64,000 bases of DNA from Callorhinus ursinus (GCF_003265705.1 NW_020312968.1:8956593-9020592), one strand, 5' to 3'; positions 1-12,897 are shown, numbered from the stretch's first letter. Made by a program: numbers and translations. The notes: generated by a model from the letters alone, not told the origin.

Positions 1-670
1 GAGAGCACATTGTCAGAAATTATAAGGTGCAGTGGTTCCCCCAAAGAGCCAGTACTCAGATATCTGTTATAACAGAGGATATTCAACAGCCAAGAGGGAA
101 TCTGAAGTAGCACCATTTTAAAAGTTCTTTTCTTTCAATCTCTCTCCCACTTATCCTGATTAAAGATCACAAAATGAGGGGCAGAGAAGGAAATAAAACA
201 AAAAAAAGAAAAGAACTTTCTTCCCTTTTATCATCCCCAAACTACAAGTTAGGCCCAAACAGAGGGAAAGAGAGGTGATTCAATTGAATGAGAGACTGAA
301 GATTTGATTTGGATTAGATTTTGTTACACACAGAAATAGGTAACTGCTCTAATACCTCAAGAGGACTGGGAAGCTATGGGATCTGCCAAGGGATGGGGAA
401 GGGAGGATGCTTTAGCATATGTTTGAAGAGAGCGTCCAAAGAAAGAATAAAGCTGTTCCTGATGGCAGCCCACCAAGTTTGGCCAAATCACTAACAGGTT
501 ACACTGTAGGTTGATATCTGGAGTTATTCCATAGGCTTATCTTGACGTAGGCCATAGGAAATAGCAGTAGCTAACTCACCCTTGTATGTATATATGTATG
601 TATGTATTCATTTATTTTTAAAGATTTATATATTTATTTTAGAGAGAGACAGCACATGAGTGGGGGAAGG

Positions 671-707
<37 letters not shown>

Positions 708-1605
708 CAGACTCCCTGCTGAGTGTGGAGCCCAACCTGGGGCTCCATCCCATGACCCAAGATCATGACCTAAACTGAAGTAAGAATCCAATGCTCAACT
801 GTCTGAGCCACCCAGGTGCCCCTCACCTTTGTATTTACTGTCATAATGGCTTCTCTGCTAGGACCCTTGAGGAAATATCTCTTTGAGCTCACTATCAGGG
901 GTAGTTCTGCTTCTCTGGACCAAACAGTGCATCCATCCAATGGATATGCCAGGTGAAACGAAGAGCATCCATGAGAAAGTTCTATTCCGCATGGAGTATT
1001 TTACCACTGACATTGTTTACAGGTGCTGCACATGGTGATAATAAATCAACGTTTAGTCTATTACATTGTACTTCATATATTTTCTACAGAAAAGGCACCC
1101 CCTTATTTCCTACACCCCTTCGTGGAGTGCTTCACCTCTTTATCCTAAGGACACAGTGAATCAGGTTTTTCATCTTTGTTTCAGCTGCTAGAAAATTAGA
1201 GTCAAATTTGCCTGTTACTGTTTCCTCCCTTGTCCGCCAGCACATTTTCCATAGGAGGCCTCAGTCCTGGCTCCAGCTTAGATCATGACATTTTTTTTCC
1301 TTCACACTGTCCCTCTCTCTTGTATTTTTAAACCCACTTCTAATTACATTATTTCTGTGTGCATATCGTTGTAAGCCCACTGAAATCCTCTTGGCACAAG
1401 ATACGGAAGCAGAGTATAAACAGAAAGAAGGATCTTCAGGGCACATATTTAATGACCTATCCCAGGTGTGTAGAATCGCATGTGTCCTTCCTCCTAGACA
1501 CAGGACGTACATTTGCACATTTTGCACCTTTCAAAATGCAGGAAATGGCCCCTGGAATGCTAGGTCAGGCTTTCTCAGCAAACAGCACCACATGGCGTAA
1601 CTCAC
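1..1605. other. Intron 11 (partial)
   Basis: This is the part of the intron that follows exon 11 in the transcript. It holds one SINE (590-821) with a GA-rich stretch. Apart from that I see only AT-rich sequence without recognisable genes. The short frames at 953-1159 and 1359-1622 have no coding character or splice context. Confidence 0.8.
590..821 (-). repeat. SINEC element
   Basis: Poly-T/AATAAA-type tail, GA-rich body, and GCCACCCAGGTGCCCC at the far end, the complement of the tRNA-like head. Near-identical 15-nt target duplications start at 575 (CTCACCCTTGTATGT) and 822 (CTCACCTTTGTATTT). The body contains an expanded GA repeat (672-705). Confidence 0.9.
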
Positions 1606-1758
1606 CTACCCCAGTAGTGTGATCTCCCTTAGGTCCCGTGTAGGAGGTGGGCGTCTCTCCCCTCCTTCTGTACCAGCTGCTCCGGTCTCTTCTCTCCTGG
1701 GTAAATGCACACTCATCTTGTTCGAAAGTACACTCTCCAGGTGCAGGTGGAAGCCTCT
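1606..1758 (-). CDS. MAMDC2: MAMDC2 exon 11: start of MAM domain 4
   Basis: This 153-nt exon is symmetric, phase 1 at both ends. It runs ERLPPAPGECTFEQDECAF and then a basic, Ser/Trp-containing stretch to TGPKGDHTTGVG, the last Gly split. ECTFEQDEC is the two-cysteine opening of MAM4, and the Pro-rich linker LPPAP separates it from MAM3. The acceptor follows a pyrimidine tract ending CTGCAG and the donor is GTGAGT. It is the last exon in the window; the next exon, expected to begin like exons 3, 6 and 9, must lie below position 1. Confidence 0.94.
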   Translation of the reverse strand, partial: RGFHLHLESVLSNKMSVHLPRREETGAAGTEGGERRPPPTRDLREITLLG

Positions 1759-2345
1759 CTGCAGGGAAACAGAGGGTGGTGTCATTACTCTTGCCTCCAG
1801 CTAGAGCCTGGACTCCACCTGCGGGTCCTGCCGTAGAGGCAGAGAACAATCAGACATCTAGATTCAAAAGTGTCGGGATAACTTTGAGAAAGAAACTTCC
1901 TCTGACCGGTGAATTTATTTGCCTGAATGAGCTTACAAAGCTCTGAAAGTTGGAGGCAAACTGCCTTTATGGAAATAAGGAAAATAATAAAATTGCCTAA
2001 TGTAGGAGGTTTCTTCAGAAATCCAGGGCGAGTGAAGAGAATCCTTAGAACAACTCTATAGTTGCTTCGGGCGAGGTGGGAAAGGTTCGAAAGCTAAGTG
2101 TGCTTCTGGAGACAGTTTGACCTGTGTGGAGCACGTGACTGGCTTTTTCTGTGCTACCTCAAGGGATTGTATTCAATGAGATGATGTACGTAGTAAGGTA
2201 TTTAGAACATGAAGTTCTCAATAAATATTAGCTAAATAAATATTAGGGCTTGGTGTTTTGCCACCTGGAGTCTTAATTTCCCTTTCCAAAAACAAATATT
2301 TATGTCTTTGGATGCCGTCTTCAATAACTTCGATGATGACTCATT

Positions 2346-2526
2346 TTTATTTTATTTTATTTATTTATTTGAGAGAGAGAGCACGAGCGGGGGAGAGACA
2401 GAGGCAGAGGGAGAAGCAGACTCCCCGCTGAGTGGGGAGCCTGACATGGGGCTCCATCCCAGGACCCAGGGACCATGACATGAGCTGAAGGCGGAGGCTC
2501 AACCAACTGAGCCACCCAGGCGCCCC
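2346..2526 (-). repeat. SINEC element
   Basis: Full-length antisense SINE with the ATTTATTTATTTGAGAGAG tail side and a GCCACCCAGGCGCCCC head side. Flanks share a GATGATGACTCAT-like duplication. Confidence 0.9.
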
Positions 2527-3099
2527 TCATGATGATTCTTAGAATGGTGCCCCCTCCCACTTACTGGAAACTCCTTTGCTTGAACTTGGTTGTACCTTCC
2601 CATATCCAGATTCTTAGCAAATTTCTCTAATACACAGCCTGTTTTTCACATCTCTTGCATAATAATGATTTTACTTCATCTTATTTTACAGATGGTACAA
2701 GCTAATGAGGCCTCATTCCCTTTTCTATGCCTCAAGTGTAGAGATTCTTATCTTGTTTTTCTTTGTGTTGTCCTTGTAGTGCCTCACAAACCAAGGGACT
2801 AAAAACAAATTATCTTTTCATTAAATAAACAAGGAGGTTATCCTCTAGTGCCACACTGATTCCTCAGTTTGCCTGTTTGTTAAAGAAATAGATGCCGTAT
2901 GGTTTAGGATGCAGTGGTAATCAGTCGACACAAGGACCAATGATCCGAGTTGAGGTATGTACCATCTTCTCATCAGACATAATGTCCAACACACAGCCAC
3001 CATCTTTGTTTTGTCACTATCATCAATGCTTGATCCACTGTTCCACTGTCACTCAATTCACTTAGAAAATATTTATTTGTCATTTAAAAATTACATGTT

Positions 3100-3210
3100 T
3101 ACAGGCTCAGCATTGGGCGTGGAGCCTGCTTACGATTCTCTCTCTCCCTCCCTCTCCCTCTGCCCCTCCTTGCCTCTCTAAAAAAGAGAAAAAAGAAAAA
3201 AAAGAAAAAT
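3100..3210 (+). repeat. SINEC element, 5'-truncated
   Basis: Only the GGAGCCTGCTT and TC-rich 3' part remains, followed by an A/G-rich tail. A duplication AAAAATTACATGTTTA / AAAAATGACATGTTTA flanks it, so the truncation happened at insertion. Confidence 0.8.
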
Positions 3211-3645
3211 GACATGTTTAGTATAATATCTGTATAAAAACGGTTTCATCACTATCACTTGAAAATCAGCATTTTTGTAAGACAACATTAAAAATAACAA
3301 TAGTGGCTATAATAGAAGGTGTTTGTTTTAACACATTGTTTTGTGCCAGGTCCTATGCTAGGGAATTTATAGGTATTATTCCCACTGTTCAGGTAGGTAT
3401 TACTTTTACTACCTCTCTTATAGATGAAGATACAAGTCACATGTACAATGTCACACAGTGCATACAAATCATTATTTCTAAATTCCAAAACTTACTACAC
3501 AGATCTGGAGAGGCGTGCTTCTGACAAGAAAGACAAAAATAATAGGCTGGCCCAGATTAAATGTATTTGGTGTATTCTCAGAGAAACAGGATATGCTGCC
3601 CTAGGCCCAGGAGACAAAGAGAGCTTGAAACCCTGACAGTTTTAC

Positions 3646-3739
3646 CTGGAGACGAGCAGCTTCCCAATTCTATTGTAATGTCGTCCAAGGCTACCAGGCC
3701 ACAGTCCCAAAAACTTTTGCAAAGGCTCATGAAAACCAC
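3646..3739 (-). CDS. MAMDC2: MAMDC2 exon 10: end of MAM domain 3
   Basis: This 94-nt exon enters in phase 0 and leaves in phase 1 (31 codons plus G). It reads VVFMSLCKSFWDCGLVALDD and ends GSCSSP. The VALDDI-type strand closes MAM3. It has three cysteines where exon 7 has one: the extra pair, C-K-S-F-W-D-C, sits just before VALDD and may form a local disulfide. It was found by reading the minus strand between exons 9 and 11. The acceptor is TTTCAG and the donor GTAAAA, again without G at +5. Skipping it alone would break the frame. Confidence 0.92.
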
Positions 3740-4510
3740 CTGAAACTCAGAAAAATAAAACCATGAATTTTGTTAACTGCGCATTAGGAATTCTTACCAC
3801 CTGGGCTTTACTCAGCCCAAAGCACGCATAAGCAAACTACGGAGCCCTCTACCTTGTCCACATGAACATGAGTAACAGCTAAGCCTTTACATGGGACCCT
3901 GAAATCACTTCCACTCTTTTTTTAAGCAGAGTTAAGCTCATATGATAGGTTGTGTATATTAATGCTGGAATTAGCTCACATTCTTTCTGGAATTGAAGGA
4001 GGAAAGCAAGAGGTTAACCGGATGGCAGAGGAAAATCTGTCAGGTTTTAAATGTTTTCCCCAGATAATCCACAAAGTGCATAGAGAGTTGATGGTATTCC
4101 AAGCATTTTTACAAACATTTCCAGTACAAACAGTATTGATTTTTTGGAAATGAATTTCTGGCAATGTGCTTCATTCATATTATGAACAAAGTCCCAGTGA
4201 TTTGCCATCTGGAGACTTATGTTCCATTTCCAAAGAGAAGATATATGTCCCTAGATGGTATCACTAATAAAAGCCCTAAATGCAGCTCTTTTATCAGGCC
4301 AAACATTCTTACTCTTCTACATGAACGAAAAACAGATCCATACCATCAATTATTAAATTCATTGCTGCAGAGAAAGGGGGGTGGGGAGGGAGAGAAGTTT
4401 TGCATTTCCTTCTATTAGACCAATTTTAAAGTTTCTTTTTCATATACAGGATGAGCAAAGAGTACTTTTCCAAACATTTATATTAGATTTTCACTGTACT
4501 TTGTGTTTTA

Positions 4511-4695
4511 TTTTTTTAAATATTTTTAATTTATTTATTTGACAGAGAGAAAGAGAGAGAGAGTGAGCACAAGCAAGGGGAGCGGCAGAGGGAGAAGCTG
4601 AGCAAGGAGTTGCATGCGGGACTCGATCCCAGGACCCTAGGATCATGCCCTGAGCCAAAGGTGGACGCTTAATGGACTGAACCACCCAGGCGCCC
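4511..4695 (-). repeat. SINEC element
   Basis: Antisense SINE with the ACCACCCAGGCGCCC head and a T-rich tail side. Flanks ACTTTGTGTTTTAT and ACTTTATGGTTTA are probable target duplications. Confidence 0.88.
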
Positions 4696-5123
4696 TACTT
4701 TATGGTTTATAAAGCTGCTTTGCATGTGTAGCCTAATGTAGAGTGAGTATGAAGTCACTCAGTCCCTGTGTAATCCCTCAAATACAAATCTTCAAAGAGA
4801 GATATAATAGAAACTAAGTCTCAAATCAGAAATAATGAGAACATTTGATTTTTTTTAGATTCTAATATTATGTTGTGTCTTCAACTTATCTGTGTTATCA
4901 GCAGGATCTCTTTGCTCTCTGAGGATCAGAACTATTAGCATACAAAATTTATTTCAAAAGAAATTTTAAAATGATGTGACAGTTTACCACTATGCAAACT
5001 ATAAAATGTCTTAAGCCAGTATCTTCAGAATAATTACTAAGGATAAGATGTGTAAAAGTTTACTTGGACTGTATTCAGATTGCCTTAAATCATAAAAGGG
5101 ATCGTTTAGAGATGTAACAACAT

Positions 5124-5153
5124 ATAATTATATATATATATATATATATATTT
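5124..5153. repeat. TA microsatellite
   Basis: About eleven TA units after ACATATAATTA; simple AT-rich repeat in intron 9. Confidence 0.9.
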
Positions 5154-7135
5154 ACAAGGGACAAGATAAAAGGGGGTGTTTTTGTTTTTGTCTTATCTGT
5201 TAATTTTCTCATCTTTATAGATTATAGAGATTGTCAGCAGGGTTTTCTACTTGCGGGATTTTTTGGGCAGGATTTTTGCCTGGGAACTTATTTCCCATTT
5301 GTAAACCAAACGTCTATGTCATCAGCCCTGAATGCAGTTATATTTTATCAGCAAGGCTTATTGTTATAGGGGAAAGAATAGTACTGTCTCCTAATTTATT
5401 GAATAAATGGTGCTGCAGAGATAAAAAGTCCTGGCTTTCCTTCCTTTTGGCAATTTTCAAGTCTATTTTTCACCTAAATGTTGAAAAAGTACTTTTTCCA
5501 AAATGAATCTGGGGTGCTGAAATGATTTGCCACATAAACCATTACCTAAGTAAGACTCAATTATTTGGCATGTAGATGGAGTCTAAAAAGGAGAAATAGC
5601 AATGTGCTCTCATGTGTTTACTATAGCATTATTTTATGATGACCATAAAACCAAACAAGCAAGCAAATAAGCCAGCAAGCCAACAAATGAAACAACCCTA
5701 AATTTCACAGAAATACAGGAAATGAATAAACTATGGTACTGCAAGCTAAGAAATAGGCAAACATTAACTCTGACAGCTTGTGAATATTAGTCAGTAATAT
5801 GAAATTCTATTTCTCTCATAATGTGAAGCAAAAAAAAAAAAGCTGGTTATAATAAAATTAAAATTAAACAAAATAAGATAAATTATACCAAACTCATCTA
5901 AAAGTTTATAAAAAAAAGAATCTTGAAAATTTATCAAATTTGGAACAATTATGTTAGACTCATGAAATTATGAGTATTAAACAGAATTTCCCCCTATTTT
6001 CCAACCATTCTTTAATTTTGTTGTATTTATAATGAAAAAAAAAAACAAAGAAAAAGGGATCAGGACATCTGTAATTAAGATGTGGAATGAGCTAGTGTTT
6101 CCTAGATTGGCATTGTTTATTATAGTAGCTACGAGGCCACACGGCTATTTAAATTAAAATCAAGTAAAAATCAAAAATTCATTTCTTCAGGCACACCGGC
6201 CACATTTCAAGTGCTCAATAGTTATACACAGCTAGTGGTCAAGTGAATTGGACCCAGCAGATACATAACATTTCCTCATTGCAGAAATTCCAATGGATAG
6301 AACTCCCTGGCTCCTTTTGAGGATTCTGAACAATTTGTGAACTGCCACAGTGGGTTAAGTGAAATGCTCAAGCTGTTCTGGACAGGAGTAGCCCACTAGG
6401 TTGTTCCTCTTAGAACTCTTTCCACACTTAGAATACTCGCCAGACCACACGTTGTCCCGTCTTATAAAAGATCCACAGTCAGTCAGCTATGAACTAAGAT
6501 TTAAACTATGGCCTTAAACCTCAAATCTGTTTGGTGCTTGCCTATCAGCATTCCAACACACAAAAGAAACATGACAAGATCAGCTTGTTTGGTGGAACAC
6601 ACAAGATTTTCCACTGTGCTATTAATAATGCTGATAAGGTCAGTTCCTATTCTTGGGCCACCATCTTATATTTTGAGGGCTACTTGAAGTGGAAAGGTTA
6701 TTTTAGGGTACTTGGGACAGGGCCAGCTAATGACCAGGACTGGTTGAGATAGGGAAAAGGGAAAGCCAAACATCGTGGTCTGCTCTTCAGAACTCTGTCC
6801 CTAGGTCCAATTAATGTGACAAGAAGGGAACTGGTCATAGTCTAAATTCTTGAGGGATTAACCTCTTGCTTATTTGTAGATCTTTTAAAAAAGAGTGTTT
6901 ATTTCATTTTAGGCAGGATTTTACAGCCAGTGGAATACCTCTAGGGACTGGAAAAAAATTCCTAGGCAACCTGAATATATATTTAACGTCCTGCAATGCA
7001 TCAGAGAGTCCTCCGCAACAAACAATTATCAATAAGAATATTAAAATACCAAAATATCAATAGTGCTGAGATTGGAACGCCCTGCTGTAAATAAATGAGC
7101 ACATACAATGTCTTTTTTAAGTGTGATAAAAAGTT

Positions 7136-7314
7136 GGGCGCCTGAGTGGCTCAGTCAGTTAAGCGTCTGCCTTCAGCTCAGGTCATGATCCCAGAGTCCT
7201 AGGATCGAGTCTGGCACTGGGCTCCCTGCCCAGCAGGGAGTCTGCTTCTCCCCCCTGCTCATTCTCTCTCTCTCTCTCTCACTCTCTCTCTCTCAAATAA
7301 GGTCTTTAAAAAAA
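7136..7314 (+). repeat. SINEC element
   Basis: Sense SINE starting GGGCGCCTGAGTGGCTCAG, with a TC repeat and an AAATAAGGTCTTTAAA tail. Flanked by GGTAAAAAGTT-like duplications. Confidence 0.9.
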
Positions 7315-7664
7315 GAAAGTATGGTAAAAAGTTAAGTAATATTGTTGATCCTTTCTTGACTATATTTAAAATTTTTGTTTGCAAATCTGTTTATATAGCT
7401 CTCCAGTTAGTGTCTATTTGTGTTTCCAAAGTTAGTCTAAGTAGGGTTTCTCAATAATGAATATTCTCTAGCAAAACAAAAATTGTAAAGTATCACCAGG
7501 ACCTAAGAACTGGGACCTTTAATATACTGAAACAATGTGATTTATAAAAATCTCATTTGCTCCTAGGTTTTAGGAGATTTGCATAAAATCAGGAGCACCT
7601 GTCTAAGGAATGTATTATTTCACTTTGTCCCTCATCTTTTCCCTCTCAGACTAATACATACTCT

Positions 7665-7815
7665 CTGAGACATTGCAGGATGTTAGGCAGCAACCTGTTA
7701 CCCGCTAGATAACAGTATCACTCCCAAGTCGAGACATTCAAAAATATATCGAGACATTGCCAAGTGTCCCTTGGGGGGGCAAAATTACCTCTGGCTGAGA
7801 ACCACTGGGGGGTAG
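7665..7815 (-). repeat. MER5A-like DNA transposon fossil (hAT-Charlie)
   Basis: Ends with TGAGAACCACTGG and contains GACATTGCCAAGTGTCCC, matching the remembered consensus of this non-autonomous hAT element in reverse. Confidence 0.75.
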
Positions 7816-9945
7816 TAGAGCACTGCTGTGTGGATGACAAAACCTCTCTTTATTCTACCCAATCAGAACAGGACAGTTTTTGCTGGTTTCAAAGCAGACT
7901 AGATGGAGTTAGTTTTCTCTTCCTCTGAATGTCACCAGGAGGTGGTTCTAACAAGCAATGAAATATCCTCAAGCCCTGGAAACAAAAGTCAAAGGAGCCA
8001 AAAAACAAGAGAGATGGACGAACACTCAAGCTAAACAATCATCCCTGAGATTATCAAGGCTCTACTGTTCCAGTTTCCTGCTTTCCTGCAAATTGTCAAA
8101 GGGCCATAGAATCTTTTCTTTGTTTACATTTTTCTCCCTTTCCAAAAAGGATGATATACTCCCTCACAACAACGTAACGGGCAGCAGATCATAAAAAGTA
8201 ACTGAGCAAACTTTCCTCATAGTATATAATTTTAATTGGCTTCTAAAGTTATTTTTTGGGGGGAGGAGGGGCAGTAAGGGTGGGGAGAGGGGCTATGTGG
8301 GAATCCAGCTACCAGGCTGTGTTAATCAGAGGAGCTAGACTATCTCCAGGCCTATAAAAGCCCATAAAATTTCCTGGTTAAAGCACCCAGGAAAGAAAAA
8401 GCAGATAAACAAGTATGTCGGGGAGTTACTTTCCCAAGCCAGATCAGGTTAAGTTTTGGGGTTCAGGAATTGGGGTTACTGATTTTAACTTTATGAAGTG
8501 TCATAATTTAAGGACTACCCAACTTCGCTGAGGGAGGGAGGAAATAAAGCTTTCCTGAGAGCTGTGTAATATATCACCACAAACCTTTGTTGTGCAGTTA
8601 AAAAGGATTGTTTGAATTAAACAGCTAAACACTGGCTGAATTAACTGGTTTTTCACTGTCTTGTAAAGTAGTCTCCATGGCCTGCTCAATAGACATAGTT
8701 GGGCCAGATTGTTGGCTTAACCCATCACCTACTTTACTCATTGAATAGCCCCAGTTGGGCCTATAATGAGTATGTGAGTGATAGTTTCCAGAAATGGCCT
8801 TCTATCTTCACATAGAAACATTTCAATCCTATGCCAACAATACCATAAATTACCCATGTTCACAAAACGAACCTAGCTAGGTTCCTGTTACAAGCAGTGG
8901 ACCTCGACAATTTAGCAGAGGGTCGGATTCTGAGTTAAATTTAACTTTTCTTCTGATGAGGTTAAACTCCTTTGAAATCATGTATGCACATAAATTTGGG
9001 GATGGTGACTCCATAGTTGGTGGAATAATTACTCATAAAATTACTATAATCCAGTCACTGAAGTTCCAGAGCCCTTCATTAAGATGCTATGGATCCAACT
9101 GCAGGATATTCTGTATAATGTGATTGGTTTCATTTAACTGTTTGACAATAAGCTGTAATAGAATTCTAAAAATAAAAGAATTGTAAAGCGAAACAAAACA
9201 AAAACTTCAATATTAAGACACTTGGCTAAAGGGGTAGAATCTTCACAAATCCCTAAAGACAGGCTGAGAGGAGTACGGGACTAGCATTTTTAGAATCCCA
9301 GCCATGTTTTGGGAAATAGTTGCTAAATTGTAACAGCATGCCTCCTGCAGATACTATATTTGGTCTTTAGATCCCACAAAAGGCAGGATGACCATGTGTT
9401 TTTAAATAAGTCTTTAGCTGACCAACACTCTTCCTTTTTTTCTTAAAAGACCCATCTGTTTTGCTTTTCCTTTTTCAAAAGACCCATCTGATTTAATTCA
9501 ACTTTTGGCTTTGACAAGCAACAAAGATTGAGCGGCTTCCAGCTTCTCCCTCCGTGAGCCCTTCTGCTCATAGGAGCCTTCCATTCTGGGGTGGAGGGCG
9601 TGCTGTGGTAGGCCTGCAGATAAACTGCAGGGCTTTTTCATTGCTATTTCAGAGGTAAATATTCAGATCTCTCAACTCATTGGTTTCAGAAATCTGCATT
9701 ATTTTTGGATCTTTTGGTCACTGGAAAGAGAAGACAGACTCTAAGGAGAGACGTCAGAATGGGTCACTTTTTAGAATCCAGGAAGGTCCAGAGACCCTGT
9801 GATATCAGCTCAAGGTCACAAAAAGGCCTGCTGCAGAGCCAAACGAGAAACATCACACTCCAAGTCCCCGCTAGAGCACGTTTCATTATACTGACTGGCC
9901 TCTTTTCTCCCTTTTGCTGTAGGTATTTAAAAATAGGATTCTGGA

Positions 9946-10007
9946 TCATTATGTTGTATGCCTGAAACTAATATAATGTTATCTGTCAATTACACCTCAA
10001 TTAAAAA
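9946..10007 (+). repeat. L1 3' end fragment
   Basis: Short piece with TGTATGCCTGAAACTAATAT and a CACCTCAATTAAAAAAAA end, typical of carnivore L1 3' UTRs. Confidence 0.7.
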
Positions 10008-10522
10008 AAATGATCCTGAAAGGCATGATTTTGAAACTCCTCAGTTCATAGCAGCAGACCAAACATGTCTTTGACCTCCGTTTACAACCCGCTTCCTGTC
10101 ATTCTGCCTTATGTCTGTTCATAAGGAGTTTTTGGTAACCTGGCGCCAGAACCCGAATCTTATATAAATCATGGCTAAATTTAAAAGCTGGTGATTGCCT
10201 TAGCTGATGACCCTGCGTCCACATAGGCCCAGAGGAAAGAATGGGGAGTTCTCAACTCCCCACAGCCACACCTCCCACCTTGATCTTCATCTGCACCTGT
10301 TCTCACTCCCTTCCCTTTGTTTTGGGAGCAAGGTCTGTCTGACTTCTAAGTTCTTGGTCTTCCCACTGAGGGATACAATGCCTCATCGACACAATATTGA
10401 GGATCCAAATGGAAAATAAATGTGAGAAGCCTGAATGAAATTTAGACAAAGGTAAGACAGTAGATACTAAAAATGATTTTTAGTATTTTAGAGTCTAATT
10501 CACACCCTAATAAAGAGGACAC

Positions 10523-11055
10523 ACAATAGCCAAACTATGGAAAGAGCCTAGAGCCTAGATTTCCATCAACAGATGAATGGATAAAGATGTGGCATATATA
10601 TATATGTACACATACACACACACAATGGAATATTATGCAGCCATCAAAAATTGAAATCTTGCCAATTGCAACGACATGGATGGAACTAGAGAATATTAAC
10701 TCAACAATTTCGCTAAGCGAAAAAAGTCAATCAGAGAAAGACAAGTATCATATGATCTCACTGGTATGAGGAATTTGAGAAACAAGACAGAGGATCATAG
10801 GGGAAGGGAGGGAAAAATGAAACAAGACGAAACCAGAGAGGGAGACAAACCATAAGAGACTCTTAATCTCAGGAAACAAACTGAGGGTTGCTGGAGTGGA
10901 GGGGGCTGGGAGGGATGGGGTGGCTGGGTGACGGACATCGGGGAGGGTATGTGCTATGGTGAGTGCTGTGAATTGTGTAAGACTGATGAATCCCACACCT
11001 GTACCCCTGAAACAAATAATACATTATATGTTAATAAAAATAAATAACTAAAAAG
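10523..11055 (+). repeat. L1 3' UTR, 5'-truncated insertion
   Basis: Contains the conserved stretch from CAATAGCCAAACTATGG through a TATGCAGCCATCAAAAATTG segment to an A-rich AATAAAAATAAATAA tail. An exact AAGAGGACAC duplication flanks it (10513-10522 and 11056-11065). The short frame inside (10587-10769) is remnant L1 sequence. Confidence 0.88.
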
Positions 11056-11815
11056 AAGAGGACACTGTTGTATATATTTATCCCATCAGTTGCTCATTAT
11101 CACTGAAGGGAAATAGGTGTGAATGCCTTCCTGCTTTTTACATACTCTCATCAACAGGCAGGTGGGCTGAACAAAATGATGCTGGTCTATCTCGGCCACC
11201 TCCCTTGGGGAGGATCCCTGGCTGAACCCTTCCCTAACCCATGCAATATAAGGTAATGACCAATTTAATTGTCCTGTTCAAGGATGGACCTTACACTAGG
11301 GAGCTATTGTGGTAACTCATGTGGATGGAAATGTAAAATGCCAGTTCTACCAAAAGACATGCAGAGTGCAGTCACTAAACAGCAAACAGGGAAGAATCTA
11401 GGTCTTTGTCCTGACATTCACCCCTGCTCTGAAAGTTCTCTTGGGGTCAGGAGAGGACAACAGGTATCTTAGCAGTACCCTAATACCCAAGCAGAAATAC
11501 TGACTTGCTCTACTCATGTCTGGGACAGAGACAGTTTTTGGCCTGATTTTCATTAATTCCCAAGGCAAAGTATAGATCATTGACTGGATGAAGGGCTGTG
11601 GCTTAAAGCTTGCATAATACTAAGCCCTTTGTAGCCTGCCACAAGCTATTTGACCAACCCCTACTGATGGGTAATTGGGCAGTTTCTAATTTCTTAGTAT
11701 TACACATACTGCTGTGATGAATACTGATATCTAAATCTTTGTGCATAACCATGGTTAGTTCCTTAGGATAAATCCCTAGAAGTAGAATTGTTGAGTCAAA
11801 AGGTATTCATGTGGG

Positions 11816-12005
11816 CGCCTGGGTGGCTCAGTTGGTTGGGCGACTGCCTTCGGCTCAGGTCATGATCCTGGAGTCCCGGGATCGAGTCCCACATTGGGCT
11901 CCCCGCTTGGCGGGGGATCTGCTTCTCCCTCTGACCCTCTTTCCTCTCGTGCTTTCTATCTCTCATTCTCTCTCTCTCTGAAATAAATAAATAAAATTAA
12001 AAAAA
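11816..12005 (+). repeat. SINEC element, younger of a same-site pair
   Basis: Near-intact sense SINE of the arctoid subtype (GCGACTGCCTTCGGCTCAG). Flanked by an exact 18-nt duplication, AAAAGGTATTCATGTGGG, at 11798-11815 and 12006-12023 (the GGG may belong to the head). Confidence 0.93.
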
Positions 12006-12023
12006 AAAAGGTATTCATGTGGG

Positions 12024-12200
12024 ATGCCTGGGTGGCATAGTCCCTTAAGTGTCCGACTCTTGATTTTGGCTCAGGTCATAATCTCAGCCTCGTTGAGAAT
12101 GAGCCCCACCTTGGGCTCTGTGATGGGCATGGAGCCTGCTTAAGATTCTCTCTCTCCTTCTCCCTCTGTCTCTCCTCTACCACCACCCCCATCCTAAAAA
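12024..12200 (+). repeat. SINEC element, older of a same-site pair
   Basis: Diverged sense SINE (ATGCCTGGGTGGCATAGTC, GGAGCCTGCTTAAGATTC). Its left flank is the right duplication of the SINE before it; its right flank is a diverged copy, CATATTCATATTTGGG (12205-12220). Confidence 0.88.
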
Positions 12201-12405
12201 AAATCATATTCATATTTGGGAGCTTTCTGAGACATGCAATTGAATTATCATCTAGAAATATTATATCAACTTATCTTCATACTAGAGCTTATAAAAATCC
12301 TTATTTCCTTGCATCCTTACCTCTCTGGGATAATGTTTTATATATATATTTATATTTATATCTATACATTTATAAGTTTTTGTATATAAATGTTATATAT
12401 ATAAA

Positions 12406-12612
12406 TTTTTTAAAGATTTCATTTGAGAGAGAGAACACTAGAGAGAGGAAGTGAGCGAGCACAAGTTGGGTTGGGGGGGAAGGGCAGAAGAAGCGGGAAA
12501 AGCAGACTCCCTGCTGAGCAAAGAGCCCAATGCAGGGCTCAGTCCCAGGACCCTGGGATCATGACCTGAGCCAAAGGCAGACACTTAACCGACTGAGCCA
12601 CCCAGGTGCCCC
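12406..12612 (-). repeat. SINEC element
   Basis: Antisense SINE with a TTTTTTAAAGATTTCATTTG tail side, a GA-rich body and a GCCACCCAGGTGCCCC head side. Confidence 0.9.
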
Positions 12613-12897
12613 TATGTTCTAAGTATTCTTAGATATGAGTCATATATGCATAGATACATATATGGATTTTTGGTCTAAATTGAAAGATGTATTTTTTAAT
12701 TGATAAACTGAACAATACAAACAATATACAGTATGGATATAACTACTAATACAAACAGCATACTCCAGAATATTACAGTTTTAAAATATTTTTATCTATT
12801 TGATAGACAAATGTGCTATTTTATAATTTTTAAAATTTCTTTGATTACAAATGAGGTTGGATATGTTTGTGTGTTTATTTTCCAGTAGTACTTCTTT

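Larger units (their letters stand above)
1759..3645. other. Intron 10
   Basis: This 1.9-kb intron holds a SINE at 2346-2526, a truncated SINE tail at 3100-3210, and probable MIR remnants near 2165-2245 and 3335-3460. No other coding sequence was recognised. Confidence 0.8.

Noticed and set aside
6100..6300. Possible medium-reiterated repeat (GGCCACATTTCAAGTGCTCA phrase)
   Set aside because: It looks like an ancient interspersed repeat, but I could not name the family or its limits, so it is not listed as a feature.
7136..7314. Possible tRNA gene in the SINE heads
   Set aside because: The tRNA-like heads belong to SINE copies with TC-rich bodies and A-rich tails; none stands alone as a full cloverleaf.
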